Shown here: positions 1 to 6,445 of the stretch, piece after piece
Position numbering within the stretch: position 1 is the stretch's first letter
Layout: each line of letters opens with the position of its first letter
NCBI RefSeq assembly: GCF_000423045.1
Contig: NZ_KE383972.1
Span: forward strand, 205,670-269,669
Origin: Christiangramia portivictoriae DSM 23547
Lineage (GTDB): Bacteria > Bacteroidota > Bacteroidia > Flavobacteriales > Flavobacteriaceae
DNA: 64,000 bases
Reading direction: 5' to 3'
Notes under the pieces: model-generated
The model's database searches: none
Seen by the model: the letters and a program-made list of their open reading frames with translations, nothing else
Told to the model about the DNA's origin: nothing
Made by a program: the position numbers and the translations under genes

Positions 1-468
1 AGCAACTCGGTGATGTTTCAGAATTCCAATAAAGGACATGACGGATTTTTAGGGAATTCTGTCCTTGGGGAATGGTGTAACATAGGGGCCGACTCCAATA
101 ACAGCAACTTAAAGAATAATTATGCTGCCGTTCGTTTATGGGATTATGAGCAGGAGCGTTTTGCCGATACCGGGTTACAATTTTGCGGCCTAATCATGGG
201 CGATCACAGTAAATGTGGGATTAATACCATGTTCAATACCGGAACCGTAGTAGGAGTGAGTGCTAATATTTTTGGAAGTGGTTTCCCTAGGAATTTCATT
301 CCATCATTTAGCTGGGGCGGCAGTGCAGGAACTACAACTTACAAGCTAACTAAGGTTTTTGAGACTGCCAGGCTGGTTATGCAGCGCAGGGGAGTAGAGC
401 TGACTTCAGCCGATGAGAAAATCATGGAATATATTTATGATTATTCTGCGAAATGGAGGAGGGATTAA
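1..468 (+). CDS. GlmU-like sugar nucleotidyltransferase, C-terminal part (5' truncated)
   Basis: The frame is open from base 1, so the gene begins before the window; a GTG at 10 is internal. The visible 155 residues are rich in hexapeptide-type turns (for example the stretch with SVLGEWCNIGADSNNSN and GTVVGVSANIFGSG), which form a left-handed beta-helix as in GlmU/GlgC-type enzymes. The sequence fits the about 390-residue GlmU-family protein common in Bacteroidota, which pairs an N-terminal nucleotidyltransferase with this helix. The enzyme domain is not visible, so substrate (sugar-1-phosphate and NTP) is inferred from the family only. A promoter and mtaB follow on the same strand. Confidence 0.75.
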   Translation, partial: SNSVMFQNSNKGHDGFLGNSVLGEWCNIGADSNNSNLKNNYAAVRLWDYEQERFADTGLQFCGLIMGDHSKCGINTMFNTGTVVGVSANIFGSGFPRNFIPSFSWGGSAGTTTYKLTKVFETARLVMQRRGVELTSADEKIMEYIYDYSAKWRRD

Positions 469-539
469 ATTCCAGAAAGCAGGGTTGATCATTTGATTTT
501 CAGCCTAATAATTGATTTTTTTACAAGACTTTAAGTTGG

Positions 540-547
540 TATCTTTG
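540..547 (+). promoter_or_regulatory. TAnnTTTG promoter element for mtaB
   Basis: TATCTTTG matches the Bacteroidota -7 consensus TAnnTTTG and lies 32 bases before the mtaB ATG. No good TTTG at the usual 19-nt spacing is seen. Confidence 0.5.
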
Positions 548-579
548 CAGCCCGAATTACAGGATTAGACGAATTGATC

Positions 580-1908
580 ATGAGCGCAAAAAAAGTAGCA
601 TTTTATACCCTTGGCTGTAAGCTGAATTTTTCTGAAACTTCCACGATCGCAAGATCTTTTGAAAATGAAGGATTCCAGAGGGTGGAGTTCGAGGAAGCGG
701 CAGATATCTACGTGATCAATACCTGTTCTGTCACTGAAAATGCCGATAAGCGATTTAAAACGATCGTGAAACAGGCGCAGAGGGCAAATGAGGATGCGTT
801 TCTTATAGCTGTAGGCTGTTACGCTCAATTAAAACCCGAGGAACTGGCTGCGGTAGAAGGTGTGGACCTGGTGCTGGGTGCCACTGAAAAATTTAAAATC
901 ACAGACTATTTGAACGATCTCACCAAGAACGATCATGGAGAAGTTCATAGTTGTGAGATCAACGAAGCAGATTTCTATGTGGGTTCTTATTCTATAGGCG
1001 ATCGTACCCGGGCATTTTTAAAAGTCCAGGATGGTTGTGATTATAAATGTACCTACTGTACAATTCCCCTGGCCAGAGGGATTTCTAGAAGTGATCGCTT
1101 GGAAAATGTCCTTCAGAATGCTTCTGAAATTTCAGAACAGGGAATTAAAGAGATCGTTCTTACGGGAGTAAATATTGGTGATTACGGAAAAGGTGAGTTC
1201 GGCAATAAAAAACATGAGCATACTTTTCTTGAGCTTGTACAGGCACTAGACGAAGTTGAAGGTATTGAAAGACTCAGAATATCCTCAATAGAGCCAAATC
1301 TACTGAAAAATGAAACGATCGATTTTGTTGCATCCAGTAAAACTTTTGTGCCGCATTTCCATATTCCATTACAAAGTGGAAGCGATGATATGCTGAAGCG
1401 TATGCGCCGGCGATATCTTAGCGATCTTTATGTAGATCGTGTGAATAAGATTAAAGCTGTGATGCCCAATGCGTGTATTGGTGTGGATGTCATTGTTGGA
1501 TTCCCGGGTGAAACTGATGAGCATTTTCTGGAAACTTATAATTTTCTTCAGGAGCTGGATATTTCCTACCTGCATGTATTCACTTATTCAGAAAGAGATA
1601 ATACACCGGCAGCAGAGATGGACGGTGTGGTAGCTCTGAAAGTTAGAAAGAAAAGGAGTAAAATGCTAAGAGGTTTATCTGCCAAAAAACGCCGGGCATT
1701 TTATGAAAGTCAGATGGGAAATACCGCAACGGTTCTTTTTGAAGGGGAGAACAAATCAGGATATATTCATGGATTCACCGAAAACTATGTAAAGGTGAAG
1801 GCGCCATGGAATCCAAAATTGGTAAATACCCTGAAAAAAGTGAATCTTACCAAGATCGATGAAGATGGCCTGGTAAGATTCGAAATGCTTCAGGAAGAAC
1901 TGGTTTAA
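580..1908 (+). CDS. mtaB: tRNA t6A37 methylthiotransferase MtaB
   Basis: Radical-SAM methylthiotransferase that converts t6A at position 37 of ANN-decoding tRNAs to ms2t6A. The N-terminal UPF0004 domain has the three expected cluster cysteines (about residues 13, 49, 80), and the radical-SAM motif CDYKCTYC lies at residues 153-160. A C-terminal TRAM-like region ends the 442-residue protein, the usual length for MtaB. ATG at 580 (MSAKKVAFYTLGCKLN) is preferred to the TTG six bases upstream because it fits family N-termini. The last four bases overlap the convergent GNAT gene. RimO and MiaB are related alternatives; the YTLGCKLN start and the spacing favour MtaB. Confidence 0.9.
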   Translation: MSAKKVAFYTLGCKLNFSETSTIARSFENEGFQRVEFEEAADIYVINTCSVTENADKRFKTIVKQAQRANEDAFLIAVGCYAQLKPEELAAVEGVDLVLGATEKFKITDYLNDLTKNDHGEVHSCEINEADFYVGSYSIGDRTRAFLKVQDGCDYKCTYCTIPLARGISRSDRLENVLQNASEISEQGIKEIVLTGVNIGDYGKGEFGNKKHEHTFLELVQALDEVEGIERLRISSIEPNLLKNETIDFVASSKTFVPHFHIPLQSGSDDMLKRMRRRYLSDLYVDRVNKIKAVMPNACIGVDVIVGFPGETDEHFLETYNFLQELDISYLHVFTYSERDNTPAAEMDGVVALKVRKKRSKMLRGLSAKKRRAFYESQMGNTATVLFEGENKSGYIHGFTENYVKVKAPWNPKLVNTLKKVNLTKIDEDGLVRFEMLQEELV

Positions 1909-2201
1909 ATGTTCATGCCCACAGGGAGCAGATCTTTATATTTTCTTCTGTTTTTGCGCATAAAGCCAGCGATCGCCGGGTTTGTTGGAACCACTCTCAT
2001 ATTCGTTTCGCTTATTCTGGAAAGCACTGCCTCTATAAAATCGCTTTGTTTATCTGAAACAGCTTCCGGAACTTTGATTTTTGTTAGAAAAATCTTTCGA
2101 TCCTGTTGAGAGTATTCTATAATCCAGAGTTCGCCGTCCATTTCAGTTTCAAACTGTCTTAAAAATTCATTGTCTGTGATCTTCATTTCTTCTACATTCA
2201 T
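1905..2201 (-). CDS. Small GNAT-type N-acetyltransferase (YidJ/YjdJ-like)
   Basis: A 98-residue protein of the short GCN5-related family (GNAT-like, PF14542 type), which lacks the full acetyltransferase fold length. The pattern is N-terminal FETEMDGELWIIEYS, central KIFLTKIKVPEAV, and C-terminal VPTNPAIAGFMRKN then a short tail; the beta strand followed by the acetyl-CoA loop is compressed, as usual in this family. No substrate can be named. It lies 10 bases downstream of the pirin gene on the same strand and is probably cotranscribed with it. Its stop shares the TTAA with the mtaB stop. Confidence 0.75.
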   Translation of the reverse strand: MNVEEMKITDNEFLRQFETEMDGELWIIEYSQQDRKIFLTKIKVPEAVSDKQSDFIEAVLSRISETNMRVVPTNPAIAGFMRKNRRKYKDLLPVGMNI

Positions 2202-2211
2202 ATTTTAAGTT

Positions 2212-2925
2212 TTAATTCATAGGCACTTCAATAAAAAGAACCGTGGATTTATTTTCAACTTCAAGATTCAACTTGGTGGTATTCCAGATACCTACCGCAT
2301 CACGTCTGGATAACTTCGTGCCATCTATTTCTGCTTGACCGTCAATCAGAAATACATAAACACCATTAGCAGTATCATTTAGATTATACTCAATATTCCT
2401 GCCAGTTTCTAACTTTTGTATCGACAGGAAGGCATTCTGATGAATCTTCAATGCATTATCGTCCTCATGATTCATCGGTGCTACCACGGTTACCAGTTCA
2501 CCAGTTTCTAACTGTTTGCTGTAATTCTTTTGATCATACCTGGGTTCGTGCCCATTTTTATCGGGGAAGATCCATATCTGTAGCATGTTCAGCTCCTCGG
2601 TAGAGGAATTGAACTCACTATGTTCTACACCTGTGCCTGCACTCATCACCTGCACTTCGCCTTTCTCAATGACGGCGGTGTGATCCATCGAGTCTTTATG
2701 TCTTATGGCTCCTTGCAGAGGAATGGATATGATTTCCATGTCTTTGTGTGGGTGCGTGCCAAACCCCATTCCAGATTTCACGTAATCATCATTGAGTACT
2801 CGAAGGAGTCCGAAATTAGTTTTATTGGGATCAAAATAGTTGGCAAAGCTAAAGGAGAAGTTGGCATTTAACCAACCATGATTTGCGGTACCACGAGATG
2901 CGGCCGGGTGAAAAATTTTATCCAT
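2212..2925 (-). CDS. Pirin family protein (YhaK-like bicupin)
   Basis: A 237-residue bicupin. The metal site of the first cupin is intact: His58, His60 (THPHKDME), His102 and Glu104 (GVEHSE). The second cupin is shorter. Some pirins have quercetin dioxygenase activity, but the substrate here is unknown and a redox or stress role is inferred only from the family. A short GNAT gene follows 10 bases later. The intergenic region 2926-3035 upstream is AT rich without a clear TAnnTTTG on the minus strand. Confidence 0.85.
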   Translation of the reverse strand: MDKIFHPAASRGTANHGWLNANFSFSFANYFDPNKTNFGLLRVLNDDYVKSGMGFGTHPHKDMEIISIPLQGAIRHKDSMDHTAVIEKGEVQVMSAGTGVEHSEFNSSTEELNMLQIWIFPDKNGHEPRYDQKNYSKQLETGELVTVVAPMNHEDDNALKIHQNAFLSIQKLETGRNIEYNLNDTANGVYVFLIDGQAEIDGTKLSRRDAVGIWNTTKLNLEVENKSTVLFIEVPMN

Positions 2926-3035
2926 TATTTATGAGTTATAAGATTTGAAAGTCTAAGATTAAAGGCTAATTTTGATTGTTCAATTTACGATTTTGTGAGG
3001 GTATTCCATGTTACTCACCTGTTAAATAGATTAGT

Positions 3036-3716
3036 TTGCAGAAGCTTACACACGTTTACTTCATGCCAGGTATGGCTGCAGCCCCAACGATTTTTGAAAA
3101 CCTGATTTTACCTGCAGAAAAGTATGAAACGCATTTGCTCGAATGGGTAATTCCTGAAGTCAATGAATCGCTTGAAGATTATGCGAAAAGGATGCTTCAA
3201 TTTATCGAGCATGAAAACATAGTTTTGATTGGAGTTTCTTTTGGAGGGGTTATTGTACAGGAAATGGCGAAGTTTCTGGATCTTCAAAGATTAATTATCA
3301 TATCTAGTGTGAAGTGTACGAACGAGTTGCCGCCACGTATGAAATTTGCCGCCAAGACAGGATTGTTTAAAATTGTTCCTACCAGCCTGGCTAATTACGT
3401 GGATCAGTTTGAGAAGTATGCTATTGGACCTTTTTTAAAAAAGCGTGCGAAATTATATAAGCAGTACATCAGTATTACAGACAAGCAGTATCTGGATTGG
3501 GCTATCAAACAAATGGTGAACTGGAAGTGCGAAAAGCCAGATGAAAAGGTGATTCATATTCACGGAGATCAGGATGAAGTCTTTCCTGTAAAGAATATTG
3601 AGCATGCAATCATTGTAAAAGGTGGGACGCATATTATGATCGTAAACAGGTTCAGGTGGTTCAATGAAAATCTGCCTGGTATTATTGAAAATGGTAAAAT
3701 GAAAAAAAGAACTTAA
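3036..3716 (+). CDS. Alpha/beta hydrolase
   Basis: A 226-residue soluble alpha/beta-hydrolase. The nucleophile elbow GVSFGG places the serine at residue 68, an acidic residue is likely in HGDQDEVFP, and the catalytic histidine in GGTHIMI. The start is TTG at 3036: an in-frame TAG at 3027 excludes longer forms, and starting at the ATG at 3063 would remove the first beta strand (LTHVYF). No lid insertion is visible. The substrate is unknown. The lytic transglycosylase gene follows 10 bases later, so the two may be cotranscribed. Confidence 0.75.
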   Translation: MQKLTHVYFMPGMAAAPTIFENLILPAEKYETHLLEWVIPEVNESLEDYAKRMLQFIEHENIVLIGVSFGGVIVQEMAKFLDLQRLIIISSVKCTNELPPRMKFAAKTGLFKIVPTSLANYVDQFEKYAIGPFLKKRAKLYKQYISITDKQYLDWAIKQMVNWKCEKPDEKVIHIHGDQDEVFPVKNIEHAIIVKGGTHIMIVNRFRWFNENLPGIIENGKMKKRT

Positions 3717-3726
3717 ATTATAGATT

Positions 3727-4689
3727 ATGAATTTATTGAAAAGCGCATTGGTATTTGTAGGAATTCTGACGGTTCTGGGAGTAAGCATCAATGCCTATGT
3801 ACAGGATGGCGAATTAAATTCAAATAACTCCAGAAATTCCTCGAAGGATACCATCAGGGATCGTAGTGTAGCTAATAATTACCGAATCAAGGCCCTGCCT
3901 GTTCCTGAAAATCTTGACTTTGCGGGGGAGCCTGTGCCACTGGAAGATCCAGATGTTTATGAAAGAATGGACAGGGAACTGCTGGTGAATACTTACTGGC
4001 AGTCGAATGCTTTGCTGCTTATAAAACGTGCCAACAAGTTTTTCCCTATTATCGAGCCTGTTTTGAGGGAAGAAGGAATTCCTGAAGATTTTAAATACCT
4101 TGCCGTGATTGAAAGTGGTTTGACCCAGGCTGTATCACCTGCCAAGGCCGTAGGTTTCTGGCAAATTCTTGAAGGCACTGGGAAAGAGTATGGTTTGGAG
4201 ATCAATTCTAATGTTGATGAACGTTACAATATTGAAAAGTCCACACGGGTAGCAGCAAATTACCTTAAAAAAGCGAAAGCACGTTTTGGATCCTGGACTC
4301 TTGCTGCAGCCTCCTACAACGCCGGGCAGTACGGAGTGGATAAGCAACTGGATAGACAGAAGGTCGATGAGTATTATGAGTTGTTGTTAGGAGAGGAAAC
4401 CGGCAGATATGTATTTCGAATTCTGGCTCTAAAAGAGATTATGAATAATCCCGCGAAATATGGATTTGATTATGAAGAAGCAGATCTATATGCACCAATA
4501 CAGCTGAAAAAAGTAAAGGTTGATACAGCCGTAGCAGATTTCCCAGATTTTGCCAGGAACTTCGGTATTAACTACAAAACCCTGAAGATTCACAATCCAT
4601 GGTTAAGAGATGATCATCTTAACAATGCTTCCCGAAAAACCTATTTTATAGATATTCCTGAAGAAGGAGAGTATCCTAAATTGGATTAA
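3727..4689 (+). CDS. Membrane-anchored lytic murein transglycosylase (SLT, MltD-like)
   Basis: A 320-residue protein that cleaves the MurNAc-GlcNAc bond in peptidoglycan with anhydro-product formation. An N-terminal hydrophobic segment (residues 5-23) is a signal or anchor; no lipobox Cys is present. The SLT domain spans about residues 90-240, with catalytic Glu129 in the VIESG motif, then AVGFWQI and AAASYNAG, all standard SLT motifs. The last 60 residues resemble a single LysM-like module (YKTLKIHNPWL). Shorter than E. coli MltD, which has two LysM repeats. It ends in a TTAA shared with the convergent thioredoxin-like gene. Confidence 0.85.
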   Translation: MNLLKSALVFVGILTVLGVSINAYVQDGELNSNNSRNSSKDTIRDRSVANNYRIKALPVPENLDFAGEPVPLEDPDVYERMDRELLVNTYWQSNALLLIKRANKFFPIIEPVLREEGIPEDFKYLAVIESGLTQAVSPAKAVGFWQILEGTGKEYGLEINSNVDERYNIEKSTRVAANYLKKAKARFGSWTLAAASYNAGQYGVDKQLDRQKVDEYYELLLGEETGRYVFRILALKEIMNNPAKYGFDYEEADLYAPIQLKKVKVDTAVADFPDFARNFGINYKTLKIHNPWLRDDHLNNASRKTYFIDIPEEGEYPKLD

Positions 4690-5393
4690 TCCAGACTTAC
4701 ATTATCTGCATAAACTTCATCGTACTCGGGAACCAGGTTTTTTGAAATCGAGGTTTCCAGTGCGATGTAATTTTTTTGATAGGCTGTTTCGAGGTCTGTC
4801 GCTGGTCCAGAGAATACACTTCTGCGAATGGAAGTGATCCGTTTGTCTTCGGAAAGTAAGAAGCATGTAGGAAGCCCTAATGAATGCTTTAGCTGTTTTA
4901 CTACGAAACCAGCATTATTTTCAGATTCATCTACAAAAACGACGGAAATTTCAGAATTAAACTGATCTGAAAGCTCCTTGACAGTCTTTCGCTTATCCCA
5001 AAACAAAATAACGAAATCGACTTTATCAGAATATTCCTTCGCCAGTTTATTGATTGCCGGGATCTCCCCTTTAGCAGGAATACACCAGCTGGCGTAGGTA
5101 ATTAAAAAAGTAGGTTTATTAAAATCGTACAGCTCTACTTCACGATTACGCAGATTTCTGAATTTAAAGTTATTCATGTAAGATCCTGCAAGTTTTTCCG
5201 AAGTGAAACTTTCGAAAAGCTGCTTAGCCTTCTCATATTCATTGGCTTTGAACGCAGCATCTGCTTTTTTATTATAGTCAGATAAATGTTCAAATAATGC
5301 CTCAGTAAAATAATATTTCTCGTCCAGATCTTGCTGGGAAAATAGGAGGGAAGTTGTAAAAAGAAGCGTTAACGATAGTAACAGTCTTTTCAT
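4686..5393 (-). CDS. Thioredoxin-like (TlpA-type) periplasmic protein with monothiol site
   Basis: A 235-residue secreted protein: signal peptide residues 1-20 (ends LLFSQ), a short alpha-helical part with AFKANEYEKAKQLFES (TPR-like, residues 45-65), then a thioredoxin fold from about residue 85. The active site reads W103-C-I-P-A-K108, so the second cysteine of CxxC is Ala107; a cis-Pro loop (GLPTCF) is present. A disulfide reductase of the usual dithiol mechanism is therefore unlikely. ATG at 5393 is preferred to a TTG six bases upstream. Function unknown; family members serve cytochrome c maturation or redox repair. Confidence 0.75.
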   Translation of the reverse strand: MKRLLLSLTLLFTTSLLFSQQDLDEKYYFTEALFEHLSDYNKKADAAFKANEYEKAKQLFESFTSEKLAGSYMNNFKFRNLRNREVELYDFNKPTFLITYASWCIPAKGEIPAINKLAKEYSDKVDFVILFWDKRKTVKELSDQFNSEISVVFVDESENNAGFVVKQLKHSLGLPTCFLLSEDKRITSIRRSVFSGPATDLETAYQKNYIALETSISKNLVPEYDEVYADNVSLD

Positions 5394-5509
5394 AATCAAA
5401 TTTTGGGGCTGGTTCCCTAAAAGTATTATGAATAAAGGCGGTTTAGAAAAATACTCGTTTAAATACCCATTTAATTGTTGAAAGAAATAATTAGTGAATA
5501 AAAACTTAA

Positions 5510-6025
5510 TTAGATCTTTTTCATTTGCTCCTTCATCATTCGAATCTGGTCATTCATCATCCCGTGCTTGTCCAGTTTTTTAGCTTCACTAAGCAGGGTC
5601 GTTGCTTCTCTTTTTCTCCTTTTTGTCATCGCGATTCCAGCCAGGTTCAATTTGGCCATGGCCAGATCATGATCCATGGATAGTCCAAGTTTTATTGCGC
5701 GTCTAAAGAATTTTTCAGCCTGCGTCATGTTGGTTTGAGAAACCATTAGACCATGAAGATACCAGTAATATCCTTGCTGCTTTGGCACCAGGGCCTGCTC
5801 AGGATCCTTAATTTTGTCAAGCCATTTCTTAGCACCTGCAAAATCCTGCTTTCTTAGCTTCAGAAATGCCAGAAGAATCATCTCATTCTTAAAATATAGA
5901 AAAATGAATATTCCGGAAAGCAGAATCAAAGCAATTCCATTTCCAATTTCACCCTCAATAAATTGCCATATTGCAACGGCGATTAGCAATCCTGCGATAA
6001 TTAACTTGATATTTTTATTGAACAT
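5510..6025 (-). CDS. Membrane protein with TPR-like soluble domain
   Basis: A 171-residue protein starting MFNKNIKLI, with two close transmembrane segments (about residues 7-24 and 29-46) followed by helical TPR-like repeats (GYYWYLHGLMVSQ, MTQAEKFFRRAIKLGL, DLAMAKLNLAGIAM). An open frame continues 32 codons upstream, but the TAnnTTTG promoter lies inside that extension, so ATG at 6025 is chosen. It is divergent from rpmH, with both promoters in a 146-bp interval. Uncharacterised; possible scaffold at the cytoplasmic membrane. Confidence 0.7.
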   Translation of the reverse strand: MFNKNIKLIIAGLLIAVAIWQFIEGEIGNGIALILLSGIFIFLYFKNEMILLAFLKLRKQDFAGAKKWLDKIKDPEQALVPKQQGYYWYLHGLMVSQTNMTQAEKFFRRAIKLGLSMDHDLAMAKLNLAGIAMTKRRKREATTLLSEAKKLDKHGMMNDQIRMMKEQMKKI

Positions 6026-6047
6026 AGATAAAATTGTTTTGCGGCGG

Positions 6048-6055
6048 CAAAGGTA
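6048..6055 (-). promoter_or_regulatory. TAnnTTTG promoter element, TPR-like membrane protein
   Basis: The minus strand reads TACCTTTG, a full match to the Bacteroidota -7 box, 22 bases before the chosen ATG. It decides the start of that gene. Confidence 0.55.
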
Positions 6056-6087
6056 GTAAAAACTATTAAAAATTTTTATGTTTAGTA

Positions 6088-6118
6088 TTTGCAGTACATA
6101 AAAAGCTTTGTATATTTG
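6088..6118 (+). promoter_or_regulatory. TTTG-N19-TAnnTTTG promoter for rpmH
   Basis: TTTG at 6088-6091, exactly 19 bases, then TATATTTG at 6111-6118: both parts of the Bacteroidota consensus at ideal spacing, 53 bases before rpmH. Confidence 0.75.
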
Positions 6119-6171
6119 CACGCAGTTTTTAAGACAGATAAACGAATTTTAGAAGATAAAAGATATTCACA

Positions 6172-6330
6172 ATGAAAAGAACGTTTCAACCATCCAAAAG
6201 AAAAAGAAAAAACAAGCATGGCTTTAGGGAGCGTATGGCTAGCGCCAACGGTAGAAAAGTCCTTGCTAGAAGAAGAGCTAAAGGAAGAAAGAAACTATCT
6301 GTATCTTCTGAAAACAGACATAAGCATTAA
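6172..6330 (+). CDS. rpmH: 50S ribosomal protein L34
   Basis: A 52-residue, extremely basic protein starting [19 protein letters not shown], the invariant L34 signature, with [16 protein letters not shown] in the second half. L34 binds 23S rRNA in the large subunit. It has its own strong promoter and a strong terminator directly after. The usual partner rnpA does not follow; carB lies downstream instead, and dnaA is not in the window. Confidence 0.97.
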
Positions 6331-6355
6331 TGATTTTTATTCATTGAAATATTAA

Positions 6356-6387
6356 AGGTGTTACTTTTTGAGTAACGCCTTTTTTTA
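6356..6387 (+). terminator. Intrinsic terminator after rpmH
   Basis: A 10-bp stem (6356-6365 with 6371-6380, one G-U pair), 5-nt loop, and a run of seven T. It separates rpmH from carB. Confidence 0.85.
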
Positions 6388-6445
6388 TACCCTTACGCTT
6401 CTTAATTTTATAGAACACAACTATCAACACGATCAAATCTTAATC

